From Myrica gale (Eukaryota; Streptophyta; Magnoliopsida; Fagales; Myricaceae), in NCBI GenBank assembly GCA_963930655.1, contig OZ005607.1, positions 8,820,874 through 8,884,873 on the forward strand: a DNA stretch of 64,000 nt, given 5' to 3'. Of the stretch, positions 22,335 to 34,650 are shown piece after piece; the first letter of the stretch is position 1, and the number at the start of each line of letters is the position of its first letter. Both the position numbers and the translations under genes were made by a program. The notes beneath the pieces are model-generated. The model did no database searches. It was not told the DNA's origin and saw nothing but the letters and a program-made list of their open reading frames with translations.

Positions 22335-23233
22335 ATAGATTACACCGGGAAGCCAGACAAGGGACTGGATATATCAGAGGCATGTACTGGATATATCTGA
22401 GACATTTATACGAAGGAGATGGAGACTGAAGGAAAAGAAAAAAGAAAGTTGTTGAAGTTTAACGAAGCGTGCTGCGTGGCAGATGTGGAAAGCAGAGACG
22501 GGGCTGAGACGGAACAGAGTGGCGTATTACATTTGGCCTTTGGCTCTGATGAACTCTCCATGAGACAAATCCTTGGGCAATTTTTTGTTTCTTTTCCCCC
22601 AGATTAGATCCTTCTCTTTGTAAAAAGAATTGATTTCGTTCGGCACGACCCTTGCTTTACAGTGCGGTTGAGAATTTGCATCCTCTTCCGTGTACTGACT
22701 GGCGTCAACTAATTAATGGGAAAAAATTTCACCTGGTTGGTCCCTAAGAAAATATATTCAATTAATTATCCATATCCATAGATTACCCTCAAAGGTTACA
22801 GAAAAATGGATGGAATATGTGGGAAAATGATGAAAATGTTGGCAGTGTCGAAAGGAAGATAGGAAATTTTCTTACGAAGTTACGAGATCCATTCAATTAA
22901 TGCCCATATGTCCTCTACTGCTTTAAGTTAAAAAGTGATATCATTTTGTTCTTTCAGATGACACTTATCTTTGATCACTTGAAATAACTATGGACCGGAA
23001 CAGATTTAACTAAATTTAACCTTTTTTAATTACTCAAATAAAATATTAATTATCCCCACTAATAAAGTTTACCTCAATCGATCATGCAAAATTTCGCCCA
23101 CAAAATTTACTCCAGATGAGAGTAATGGTCTTGAATTTGAGTACCCACTATGCTTTATTTTCTATTTAAAGATTAAAGTCATTTATATACAAATTGGTTT
23201 ACCCTGAAGGTTTTTAGACATTTGATTATATAC
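22335..23233. promoter_or_regulatory. Upstream region of gene 2, conserved with gene 4
   Basis: Colinear with 50774-51655 apart from small indels, so genes 2 and 4 still share promoter sequence, unlike genes 3 and 5. No TATA box or other element is assigned with confidence. Confidence 0.5.
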
Positions 23234-23566
23234 AAACATGGAGGGCTTGTCCTCTATGTCCTCTTCCATAAGTATCTGGCCTATGTACTTCAGAACCGTT
23301 TCCGAGTAATCACTGTCATCCGAGGAGGAGTCGCACCCAAGACCCATAGACGGTGGGTTCAAGCAATCAGCAGCAGTGGATATTGAAGCGTATTGCCCCG
23401 CCGCTGGGCCCAGATTAGGTGGAAGAACTTGGGTTTCGAGAAAGTTCAGGTCCGAGGAGGGTATATTGAACGTAGTTAAAAGATTGGGGAATGGCTTGGA
23501 ACTTGGGGAGATTTCATGCTCATCAACCATGAAGCCGTTTATGAAGAATCCGCCCAATCGGGACAT
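23234..23566 (-). pseudogene. GRAS N-terminal stub (truncated LISCL copy)
   Basis: ATG at 23566 opens MSRLGGFFINGFMVDEHEIS, clearly the N-terminus of a gene 3/gene 5-like LISCL protein. It runs through SETVLKYIGQILMEED to KPSMF, where the match ends abruptly at about 23234. The frame then runs about 16 codons into unrelated sequence and stops at 23183. The entire GRAS domain is absent. It lies upstream of gene 2, on the same strand. Block B lacks the stub: its sequence diverges exactly at the stub boundary. A short expressed peptide is possible but unsupported. Confidence 0.85.
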
Positions 23567-23969
23567 TACTGGACATGATTACATTCCTGTGACCCTTGTT
23601 CCTGGTCCACAATTTTTTCTTTTCTTCTAGGCCTGCTTTAATGTTTATTTTCTTTATAAAACGAAAGAAAGGCATAATTGAATCAAAGGTTCCTATAGCA
23701 TGAAGTTATGACAAATCAGTCTTGAAGTATAAAAATCGACAAATATAGCAAGCCAATGGTTGTTTTTGTTACTACTATTATTATTTTTAAAGTGATCATA
23801 TCACCCAATAAATTTCCTTGAAAAACTCGTATATTATGTTCAATTATTAGATGTTGTTACTTATTTTGTGTGGATAGATTATTTTTATTAGATTACTGAA
23901 GCATGGTGATTTTTCTACCCAACTATGTTAAGTTTCTAAAAGAAGTATATGAATATAAGTTTGGGGTCT

Positions 23970-24600
23970 TAAGGTCTGTTTGTTTGCTTGTATAATAAAG
24001 TTTTATAATTTGTTTGAAGGGTTAATTACAATTTTTTTCTCTCAAACTATCACTCGATTCTCAAATACTCCCGTAAACTTTAATTCATTGCAATTCACCC
24101 CCACAAAGTATATTTCTCGTTGCAATCTCATCCTCAAACTTGTTGAAATTGTTATGTCGAACGGTTTATGTCCCACATGAATGACACGTGACATTCGTGC
24201 AAGGAAATTTATCTTTTCACGCAAGGAAGAGGTCACATGTCCATTATGTGGGACGTAAATCGTTCAACATAATGACTCCGGTCGGTTGAGAGATGAAATC
24301 ACAACGAGAAATATAGTTTGTGGATGTGAGTTACAACAAGTTAAAATTTAAGGGGATATTTGAGAATTGGTTGGTAGTGTGAGGGAGAAAATTGTAACTA
24401 ACCCTTATTTTAATTACTTGTTTTCAGATATTTGACAAGCACTTGAAAATAAGGTTAAAGTAAAAAGTTTTCAAATTAACTGTAAAAGTTATATTATTTT
24501 TAAGAAAATAAATTAAGCTCAAATTTTTTGTAAATTAAATTTTATTTTTAGAAAACGACTCCCTATATTTATGGAAAAAAAACAATAAGCCCTTTCAAAT
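23970..24600. repeat. Dispersed AT-rich repeat split by a MITE
   Basis: TATTTGACAAGCACTTGAAA and following words recur at about 25369-25570 and 52755-52990. In this copy a MITE (24018-24405) is inserted after TTTGTTTG. These are probably copies of an old non-autonomous element; there is no coding capacity. Confidence 0.5.
24018..24405. mobile_element. MITE with about 45-bp inverted ends
   Basis: Begins AGGGTTAATTACAATTTTTT and ends with a near reverse complement (TTGTAACTAACCCT), with inverted similarity through TATTTGAGAATT. It sits inside a repeat whose uninterrupted version is at about 25380. The target duplication is unclear. Confidence 0.6.
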
Positions 24601-24605
24601 TTCAA

Positions 24606-26559
24606 AATATTTTATTCCACTTCAAAGCATCAATCCTCAATTTCGGGTTTAGTCATCTATAGTTACTGAAATTGTTGTTGTTTAACTAGTCGTGCCTTAT
24701 CTTTCCGTCCCGATCATCCTAAATAAGCGCGGATTGTGCCTTTATTCTACAAGAGGCACCTGGGCATGCTTCATATATTTAGAGGATCAAGTAGGACAAA
24801 AATATGTCAAGTAGGACAGGGAATATCAAAATATGAGTGATCAAGGATCCTAAAATAAAACAAAAGGAGTATTGTAGTCAATCCTTTTGGACTTTTGTCT
24901 TTTGTATGGCAATTATATGTATTAAGTTTGAGGAATATATATACTTTAATTTTGAATTTTGTTGTTATGTCCACGATTAATTATTTTCATGTTACGACCA
25001 AATCATGAGAAAATTTTAGTTCGACAACAAAAATAGTTTTTTTTTTTGTCGTCTCGGACTGGGACAGTTTGGGGCGTATCAAAAGATATGCCAAAACAAT
25101 GTTGTTTTCGATCCAATTTGAAAATGAGAGCGCCAGTGTTAAATTTTTGTTGCTATTGCTATTCTACTTTCTTAATACAAGGGCTTTCCATCTCTTTTTT
25201 CCGAAAATATAAAACTTTTGGTTATCGCCTAAAAAACCCTTGAAATAAAAGAGTGGGAAATTAAAAAAGAAAACATATATATATATGTGTGTGTGATTGG
25301 GTCGAGTACAACCGTACTTAGCCAATTACCTTTTTTTCAAGCGAAAGAAAGCAAGACTCAGGGTCCGTTTATTTGCTTGTAAAATAAATTACAAAATTTG
25401 TTTTACTTGTTTTCAAGTATTTGGCAAGTACTTGAAAATGAGATCAAAGTAAAAGTTTTGAAGTCAATTGTAAAAGCTCAATTATTTTCTAGAAAACAAA
25501 CTAAACTCAAATTTTCTGTAAACCAAATTTTTTTGGGGAATATTATAGTAGGCCCCATATTTATGGATACCATCCTATTCATTGGCTAATAGCATTGGAC
25601 AGTGGAACAATTTTTCTTAAGAACTTACTTTTAAGGACCTATGACGGTTGAAATCAATATTTTAGAGACTAAGACATGTTCGTTTTGAGAAAATTTTAAG
25701 AATTCTAAGAATAGTGTGAATATTTAGGTGATGTTTGAGCTTTATTTGCATGCGTGTACCAAATGTAATATTTATCAATGTCATCACGTTTGCTTCTAAT
25801 TACGTGTTGATCAAGAGGATGATGTCGGTGGACTTCAATAGTTGTCAATGTAGTGCACAGTAGAAAGAGTAGCATATCCTTTTGAAGCTCCGAATCGACA
25901 CCAATAAATCCGGCCAAGTCTCAGAATTGATAAAATATTATATTACACGTACGTTCTGATAGCGAGCTCCATGGAATATTAATTAATATATATCATCATA
26001 TAATTGGCTACACAAATGCCAATTATATGTGTTTAAGAGGATAGGCTACGATCAAGTTTTGCACCCACATGAATCATGAAATATTTGAACGAACCAGATT
26101 ATATATATATATATATCTGATAGAATTTGACAGTATAACTGCATGCCCCAACCAGGTAGAGAGTTTGAACTGATCCGATATGTAACTTTGTAAGTGCAGT
26201 AAATTTTAATAAAATTCTCATGACATACCCAATTATTCAATTTCTGAACAAAGATATCAGGATTAATCGAGGGTCTGCAATTATGTGGATAGGAAACCAT
26301 AAAAAATATCGTTATGACTGATTTGGAGCCAATATAGTAATTAGAAGTTCTCGACCAAGTATATATATATATATAATATACAGTAAGCGACTTAGCAGTA
26401 AGTATATAATTAAGTATGACCCTTAACGATACCAAATCATATATATCACGCATTTTGCATGATATGATCTTATCCAATCTATTGAGATGGACATGAGGTT
26501 ATTTTAATTTCCTACTCTGATTAATTAGTACAAATAAGATATTTGTCCATGACATTAGG
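24606..26559. other. Intergenic, no gene seen
   Basis: AT-rich. It includes the repeat copy at 25369-25570 and short (TA)n tracts near 25279, 26101 and 26360. The small open frames have no recognisable domain. Confidence 0.4.
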
Positions 26560-27402
26560 CACTACAAGAAACTTAGCTTTAGGTGACAAAATTTTGGGTG
26601 TCAAAACAAATTTTGTCACCTAAAGTGACCCATGACAAAACATTAATTTTGTCACCCAAAATCATTCAGAAACTCCAAAACCGTCCGGACAGGTCCTAAA
26701 ATCATTCAGACATATGTTAAAGTGACCCATGACAAAACATTAATTTTGTCACCCAAAATCATTCAGAAACTCCAAAACCGTCCGGAGAGGTCCTAAAATC
26801 ATTCAGACATATGTTAATTCAAATACGTAACAAATGTTTCGAATAGTAAAAGTGTCGTTCAAAAGGTTTTAGTGTAATGATAACGTGCGCCTAACTATTC
26901 ATCCGTACACTTCGCATTAAATATGTACATCCGCACGATTATTCTTGCGTACACATATGGTCCAGAATAAGCGTCCGCACTGTCAATGTAACTATTCGAA
27001 CGGTTTTTTAAGGTGACAAAAAACTATTTCGGCATAAATGAAATAACAGTGCAGACGTCTTTATGTTAGCGTTCGGATGAAAATATATTATCGTCAGAAC
27101 AGTTTTATATCACGGTGTGCACGCATGGTCCATTACAAAATGTATTTCGTTACATTGGACCAACCATTTGGACTCCTCAGGAGAACATATGGAGAGTACA
27201 TTTGCACAGCTCATGCGAACAGATGGAGTGTACTAGGTACGACGATTTTCAATTTCGTCCATATGACATAAAACCTTGGCTGACAGGCTTTAGGTGACAA
27301 ACCAAGTGACAACTTGCTTTTGTCACCCAAAACCTTTACTAAATAAATTAACACTTTGAGTGACAATTTTTTTTAAAACCCCAAGTCATTTTTCTTGTAG
27401 TG
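26560..27402. mobile_element. Non-autonomous CACTA (En/Spm-type) transposon
   Basis: The ends read CACTACAAGAAA... and ...TTTCTTGTAGTG, the hallmark CACTA termini. Subterminal copies of GGTGACAAA and TTTTGTCACC occur in both orientations, as expected for transposase-binding repeats. A 97-bp unit is duplicated in tandem at 26621-26717 and 26718-26814. No transposase is present. The expected 3-bp target duplication is not evident (AGG left, CAT right). Related but decayed sequence lies at 29806-31580 and 54880-55382. Confidence 0.85.
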
Positions 27403-28510
27403 CATATTCTTTCCTATTTTCGGTACGTTGCCCAATCTTGTCGGTCGACTTGAAGAGTCCTCCTCGCTCTATCTATTCCCACTGAATTCCATAAACGGAA
27501 CATGACAATTAATCTTTCGAACTTAAGTTAAGCACCTCCAGTAGCAGCTAGCCAACTCGCGGTTGCATATATATTATATAAATTAAGCAAAGAAACATGG
27601 TTCTTATTTTTATACCACATGATGCTCTAGACTTAAAATTAATGGACCGTCGCGATCATGATTCTCATTTTCTGAAGGGCATGCAGTGGACAAATTAGGG
27701 AATTAAACGTAATTAAGTTCTGTACTTATGGAGATTTCTGTTTATATAATAAAGAATATTCTTATCTTGACATACAATATAGAGTTTTTTTCTCCTTTTT
27801 TTAATAGGTAAGATAGTTTGACAAGTAACGCAAGTAGTACTGATCTCATGGTATTTAAAGATTATTAATTTGGGTCATTAATAATTAATCTTGTAGCTAA
27901 TGAAACTTATTGTTTGAGTCAAATGAAATGAGTTGCTTGTTAACAGGTTCTTCCATGTCCAATTAACAAATACACGCACACAATCCAGCTTTGGCCTAAG
28001 AAAGGTCTGTCCATTCAAGCGGCGATCTCTACGTCACGCGATGCTTGGTTCTTCATCCCGCGGCCGTTACGTCAACCTTGAGAAGCAAGTTTATGGGTTC
28101 GCTAAGTTTTTGTAATTTTTAATTCCCCCCCCCCCCTAGCCATAGAAAAAATGCATAAGGGAATGCTAGATTTGGGACACCCAAGATGTCGATGGAGTTG
28201 AAGTGCTTATATTTATATAGCGAGATTAAATTGTATATACAGATGATATGATTGTAATTTACATACATGTCTCATGCAAATGGCTTCAGGTAGCATCAAA
28301 TCCTCTGTAATACCTTGCACAAAATTTTAAAATAGCATAATTAGGTAGTATATATAGGGTCCGTTTGTGATATTTATCTCTTTTTAAATTATACAATCTA
28401 ACAAAAAATTACATAAGATATTTATCCTTTCAAGTATTGGTGAATCTATACACGTACATCTATGGTAACATTGATCCATCCACCGCTATTGGTGGATGTA
28501 TAAACATTCA
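27403..28510. other. Intergenic with a short GC-richer island
   Basis: Mostly AT-rich. Bases 27975-28095 are GC-richer than their surroundings, with an open + frame (residues GLRKVCPFKRRSLRHAML...) that I do not recognise. It could be a captured gene piece or organelle-derived DNA. A run of C residues follows at about 28125-28135. Confidence 0.3.
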
Positions 28511-28518
28511 AATATTAT

Positions 28519-28650
28519 CTATATTAATACACTTTATACCTCCCATGTTTGATGTCATTGACACTTTAAACCCTTTTTTATTTTTCTATATTAATACACT
28601 TTATACCTCCCATGTTTGATGTCATTGACACTTTAAACCCTTTTTTATTT
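28519..28650. repeat. 66-bp tandem duplication
   Basis: The unit TCTATATTAATACACTTTAT... at 28519-28584 is repeated at 28585-28650. It lies at the left end of an inverted-repeat element whose opposite end (GTGAAATGTGTCAAA, GGTCCAAAATGTATT) is near 29020-29090. Confidence 0.8.
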
Positions 28651-29609
28651 TTTGACACATTTCATTTCTGAAGTCCAGCCTGTTGTCGTCGATTTGAATC
28701 CTCCATCCGATCTGGCCATCAAATTGAATGAAATCCTCGATCACTTGCCAAAAGAAATCCTTAATTTCTTTAGTAATCCTCAACAAAATTGCATCTACAG
28801 TATTCAGTGTCATTTGATCAAAGTTTTAATATTAAGTGTCATAGGAATTTAGCGAAAACTGACGGGAACTTTTTTAACATGTGGATAATTTTGTTAAAGC
28901 AGTTGGAATGCAGGGGTAGAACATTCATTTTAGGGGAGAGCGCCTCACGTGATCGAGGATTCTTTCTTATTTTATAGCTAGATCAGACGAGGATGCAAAT
29001 CGACAGCAACGACGACTTCATAGGTGAAATGTGTCAAAAAAAAAAAGTTCAGTCAACCTAAACGACGAGGGTCCAAAATGTATTTAACCATTTATTTATT
29101 TATAGACATCAATCGTGCCATTTGTTAATAATGACATGGATAAAATACAATTACCTCGTTTTGATTGGACCCCTAAACAGACTTACACGTACAACGGTCT
29201 GTCAAGAGAGACCTCTCTAAAGCAAACCGTTGATGTTCATCAGGTCCGACATCCGCCGGACTTCAGACTTTTACAAAGATTTCAGTTCCAGTTCATCAAA
29301 ATCCGATGGTATTAGGAATCATAACAAGTAGTCGTTTTAAGTTATAAATAACGATCTCACTTTGCATTCCAATTAAAAAACTTAGAATCTCACCCACCAT
29401 ATACTAAGATTTGCCTTCAATTTTATAATAAAGACATGATTCATTGATTGAAGAACAAGAAATAACTAATGTATATGATGCTTCCCATTAGTAATAATGC
29501 ACTGAACACTACCTATAGTATTGATTACTACTTTTTAAACAGCAATTATATACGTTTCTTAATCAGAACGAAATAATTAGTCACTGGTGTTTGGCGCATT
29601 CAGTGGCCT

Positions 29610-29678
<69 letters not shown>
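29610..29678. repeat. (TA)n microsatellite
   Basis: More than 30 TA dinucleotides. Block B keeps only a very short TA run at the equivalent point (about 56326), where the two blocks stop matching for 2.3 kb. Confidence 0.95.
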
Positions 29679-29679
<1 letters not shown>

Positions 29680-29805
29680 CAATTCTCTCATTTATGTTTC
29701 TTTATCTTTGGGATACGTCCACTCCAACATTAAAGTTAATTGATGACGTCTATGATGATCCCAGATCCGATTAGGATATAGGATGAGCATTCAGACAATA
29801 TTTTC

Positions 29806-31580
29806 AGCAGCAGAAATTGATATTTGGGTGATAACATTTTGGATGTTAAATTAAATTTTGTCATTATTTTTTTTGATAAAATATTAATTTAATCATCAAA
29901 AATCATCTAAAAATGCTAAATTCGTTCGAAGAGGTCCTAAAATAGTTCGGACGGATTTTTGGTGTGACAAGTTACACCTCGTCGCGAATGAGTGACGATA
30001 AAAATTCGTCATATTTACCTAATAGTCATCCGGCCCCATAAACAATATGTTTGGACTCTTATCTGGATGACAAAATCCAAATCATCGTCACTAAGTGTCG
30101 TTAGAATCGTTACAAATTTTATAAGTTTGTCCGGACGTCATTTTGAAAACGTTCAAACGAATAATAATCGTCAGCATATTGTGACAAATTAAAAATCGCC
30201 ATGAACACTCAATACCGTCTAGACATATACATAATCGTTCCAACACAAAAAAAGAAAAAAAAAACAATGTCGAGACGCTGAAAACATGTCCGCACAGGTA
30301 TGAATGCTTCTTCCGTAAATTGTGTGGTTCCACATTGCAAAACTTCACACACGTGTGTTCAAAAAAATTTCGAATCTCACATATTTAATAACATTGAATT
30401 TGATTAGGTCACGTGTGAATCTAATCGTTGAGAATCGTCCGAACACCTATGGAACCCGTGCGGACTCCCTGTTTGTCACATAAAACTTACCAAATTTTTC
30501 AAAATCACACTTTCACACTCTCTTCTCTTAAACTTTCATTATTTCGAGATTTATTTCTAGATCTCTCAAACAATTTCAAGTAAAACATTATTCCTTACTT
30601 TGCTTTTCAATTTAATGCTTTTGCATTTTTTTTTATAATAATGTTGTTTTGTTTGTGTTCATTGAAGTACAGTTCAAACGCTTCAATATCGACATCCAGA
30701 CATGTTTAGTAGCATCCATACGCTTTTGACCACATTCGGACACCTTTTAAATGGAAACGTCATCGTTTGAATTACGTGCAAATGGTTTATGCTTTCGTTT
30801 GGACGATTTTTGCTAAGTTGACCACGGATCACTTTGGGAGAAGTATCACCAATGTCGGACGCTTTAGTAGTGGAGCTGGGGTAGTATTCGGGTGATACTG
30901 GAGCCGACGCATTCGTTGTGCATGGAGATATTTTATTTACTTTTAATGATGATTGCATATTTGTGTACATTTTATTATTATTATTATTATTATTATTATG
31001 AGTATTGAATATCTTTCTATTTGTAGTATTTGCAAATTATTTTTAAAATTTTAATTAAAATAAGTAACAAATGGTTCAAACAGTAACAAAACAGTCCGAA
31101 CGGTTTTTGTATTGATAACGTGTGCACACTTAACTACCCGTCCACACACTTCGCATTAAATACGTCCGTCCGCAAGGTTATTCTTACATGCACACAATAT
31201 TTTAATTAGAAACCGTTCAAAAAGGTAGAAAATACGTTCCAACATGTTCAACAGAATAAACGTCTGCACTGTCGATGTACATGTTCAAATAGTTTCTAAA
31301 GGTGACAAAAAATTATTTCGTCATAAATGAAACAACGGTGATGACGTCTTTATGTTAGCATGCGGACGGTTGTATATTACCGTGCGAACGATTTTATATC
31401 ACTGTGTGCATGTACTGTCCATAACAAAATGCATTTTGTCACATTAGACCAAACGTTTGCACTCCTCATGTAAACATATGGAGAGTATGCTCGCACCTCT
31501 CATGCGAACGGATAAAGTGTATTATGCATGACGATTTTGAATTTCGTCAATATGGCATAAAACTATTAGGACGGTATAGT
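29806..31580. mobile_element. Decayed CACTA-family element (block A only)
   Basis: Bases 29815-29960 and 31060-31575 are diverged matches of the left and right parts of the CACTA element at 26560-27402 (shared words such as AGAGGTCCTAAAAT and GGTGACAAAAAnTATTTCG). There is about 1.1 kb of extra middle sequence. A minus-strand open frame (30683-30970) shows no domain. An ATT microsatellite lies at 30969-30999. Confidence 0.55.
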
Positions 31581-31712
31581 AACCCGGGGATTAGAAATTG
31601 CAGGCAGCTCTCATCAGTTGAAACATTTGAAGTTTGTACAATTGAATCATTGATGATCGGCGGCTTAGCCTAATGGACGCAACCCATGGAAAACAAGTTG
31701 ACAATTCCAATT

Positions 31713-31732
31713 ATATATATATATATATATAT
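31713..31732. repeat. (TA)n tract
   Basis: Short TA run near the right edge of the block-A-specific segment. Confidence 0.8.
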
Positions 31733-32310
31733 GTCCCTTTAGTACTTGAATTAAACTTAAAATTTAATCAGAAAAATTAAAAATAAAAAAAAATAGACTC
31801 AATAAAAAAATTGCACATCCTCATAAGAAGAAAATTTTATAAAATTTTAATTGTTATGTAAATTGAAGGGCAACTTTCTTTTGAGAGAAGCAAAGAAACA
31901 CCGGCATTAGTAAATTTTCTCACTCATAAAATGTTTATTTTATATCAAGTTCAATAGATTTGTCTATCAATTAAGAGTAAGAAATTAAAAATCTTTTAAC
32001 CTCATCCATTCTCAAAATTAAATTTTGGGACAACTTTCCAATAATTATTAGGAATTTTCTATTTTACACCTTAATGTATAAGTTTAGACATATTACACCC
32101 TCCAATTATTAAATTTGGACACTTTGTATTCTCTATTATTTTAGACTATAATTGATCCCCGTGCATAGAACCTGAGTTTTGTACAACTAAAATCACCATA
32201 ATGCCCCTTCCACCTGCTTTGCGTATGATTTTCACATTCAACAAAGTACATTCTAGACAGTTAACAGAGTTTTCATATGTGAGTTGATTCCTATCAATCT
32301 GCCAAAATCG

Positions 32311-33230
32311 TGATTCTAGAGAGAGAGATGTTCCTCCTTCTCTCTAGAATCTCTCTCCCCTCTCAGTTACGGTCTCCCCTCAACCCCTTCTCTGGCGAGG
32401 GGAGGAGCTCCTCCCTCTTCCTCTTCCTCCCTTAGTGATCTTTTCCGACTTGTTTTTTTGGCCTTTTTTCTGAATCAAAGGAGGCTAAATCCATGTGTCT
32501 CTAGTGATCTTTACTGTGCACGACCCCCATGGATGGGAGCCTCGTCCCCCAAAGATATTTTATGGCCAAGACCGGTGGTGAACGGTCGGCGCGTGATGTC
32601 ACATGCACTCATGAATGTACCCGCCCGGTCCGTTTCACCTTTAACTTGGCTATTTTTACCTTTTTTGGAGGAGAAACTTCGTCTCGTCGTTGGCAAATGC
32701 TCCACGCGGTCCTTTTCCTCTCAGTCCAGCGATCATCTACCAGTGCCCGCGCACACGCTTGCCTCCCACGTGCAAGGTGTTTTTGCTCCATCGTCGGTTC
32801 GTTAGCACTGTTGGCCTCTCCTGCCTCTTCCATTCTCCTTATGGACAGATTCAGCCAATTTTCTTTGGTGGCTCCAGTCGCCGTTGTGTTGTACCACCCG
32901 AAGATGTCTTCTCTCCTCCCCTCTTTACTATTGATGCTAGCTTGAAGATTTTCCTGAGGGAGTCGAATCGTTGATTTGAATGCCCTTCGTCTAGTGGAAA
33001 CCAACGTCGCCATGTGCGGCAAGTTTATTGTAGCTCATTGTTGTGTGTTCCAACTCTTAATGTCGATTTATGGTTGTCTTACCCTGTTTAGTTTCTTAAT
33101 CTGCGTATTTGGCTTATTATAGGGACTTTAAGTCCAATTAGGTTTTTCGCTAGCCTTTAGGTGTTTTTCTAACTTGTATCAGTTGTATTTGTCGGATTTT
33201 AATATAGAAGTTCGTTGCCTAGGAAAAAAA
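32311..33230 (+). mobile_element. Poly(A)-tailed retroelement with 5' hairpin (shared insertion, block A)
   Basis: Starts with a hairpin made of GATTCTAGAGAGAG and its complement CTCTCTAGAATC, then a C/T-rich and G-box-rich (CACGTG) segment, and ends GTTCGTTGCCTAGGAAAAAAA. It corresponds to 56671-57482 in block B, so it predates the duplication. Three overlapping open frames on both strands are not conserved between the copies and are rejected as genes. Confidence 0.6.
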
Positions 33231-33317
33231 TAACTAAGTATATTCCAGTCAATTCATGACAACTTTTTTGGGGTTATTGTTGTCATTTTCAGTGCTAATG
33301 ACGGACATAGCAAGAGT

Positions 33318-34329
33318 GTACAATATGTCAAACAACAATAAGTTTTTGGAAAAAAAAACTTTATCTCTAGAGAGTGGTGCTGTGCCTTCTCTCTAGAGAT
33401 TTTTCAAACTCTACCTTAGTTTTTTTTTCTTTTTCCGGTAGCACCGGTGGGAGGAGCATCTCACCTTCGCTCCTCCCACCCCCATCCTTCCACAGATCCA
33501 TTCTCCATCCATCCACAGGCATGCATTTGTGGTTTTCTCTTTGGTTTTTTTTGTTTTTGTTCGTTTTTTTGTGTTTAGATCTAGGTGTTTTGGTTCCTTG
33601 TTGGTGGTCATCGCCCCTCTAGTTGCCTTCTACACCACCAGGTGAACTCAACTGTACCGGTCCCGTTCAATTTGGCCGGCGTGTTATGGTCCATGCGCCG
33701 CACGTGGATCTAACGCGCCCGGTATGGTTTTTCATTTTTGGGCCTCTGTTGGGTGTCTCTAAAAGCCACGCGCCACTTGGATGGCTTCCCTTGCCTCTGG
33801 CAATCCCAACGTCTCTGAGTTGCTGCCTCTTCGGCCGCGCGTGGGGCCCACGCGCCTCTTGTCTCTGCCACGTGTTTCTCGACACTACCGGTGTTTGGCT
33901 CTTCAGCGCCTTATTGGTAGTGCTTTGATTACGGCGGGGCGTTTTTGCTTTTGTTGTGTTTTGTTTTGGCCTATGTGTTGGCCTTTGTATTTCTTTTTGT
34001 GTGGTTGTTTCCAGCTCCTCGGTGGGCTTTGCTGATTCTTTGTGAATCTTTTCCAACCCTCCGTCGGGGCTTTGTAGTGCCCAGGTTGTCTGCGCTTTCA
34101 CTACTAGCCCCTCTAGATTTTCGTGGCTTGTCTGCGCCTATCGGTCACCCGCACCCTCTGCCTAGCATGGCGCATATAGTGGTTTCCTGATCCTTTTTTG
34201 GATTCCGACTGATCTTCTTTTACACTCTGGTTGTAGTTTGACTTTATTTAGGACATTCTTTGTATGGTTTCACTATTGCAATACAAGTCTAACGGCATTA
34301 TTCAAAAAAAAAAGTACAATATGTCAAAC
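33318..34329 (+). mobile_element. Poly(A)-tailed retroelement with 16-bp target duplication (block A only)
   Basis: The element 33334-34313 ends in about ten A residues and is bounded by the 16-bp direct repeat GTACAATATGTCAAAC (33318-33333 and 34314-34329). It contains the hairpin ATCTCTAGAGAG/CTCTCTAGAGAT and GGGAGGAGCATC...GCTCCTCCC. The unoccupied site is present in block B near 57567-57582. A poly(A) tail plus a long target duplication points to LINE-type mobilisation. No reverse transcriptase frame is visible. Confidence 0.8.
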
Positions 34330-34650
34330 TCCCTTTATGAAAAGTGTATTTGTTCACTGAGTCAAACCCTCTTATGGAAAGTGTATTTGTTCCTAAAATT
34401 TAAAAACGAAGGCATCAAAATTGATCAAACCACCGCATCTTCACAGCAAAACCAATAAACCCGTTAAAGCATAAAAATTGATCAAACCAACGAATAAGAA
34501 ACATAATGTAGAAAGCCGGGAACAAAATAAGCATACAGATGTAACAGATCTACCCAAGTTTATCTTCCTACCCATAAATACCGACACACACGTGTGCAGT
34601 CCCTTGGACAAAAGAGAGTGAAAAATGTTAAATTGCCGGCACGACCCTAG

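Larger units (their letters stand above)
18426..23900. repeat. Segmental duplication, block A part 1 (partner 46867-53850)
   Basis: From AAATGTTCAATAATG at about 18426 the sequence runs colinear with 46867 onward through the intergenic MITE, gene 2/gene 4 and their promoters to about 23233/51655. After unmatched inserts it matches again at about 23690-23900 versus 53655-53850. Differences are mostly single bases and small indels. The offset is about 28.44 kb at the gene. Confidence 0.9.

Noticed and set aside
32458-33022. Overlapping frames of 94-138 codons on both strands
   Set aside because: They fall inside a poly(A)-tailed retroelement and are not preserved in the matching copy at 56671-57482.
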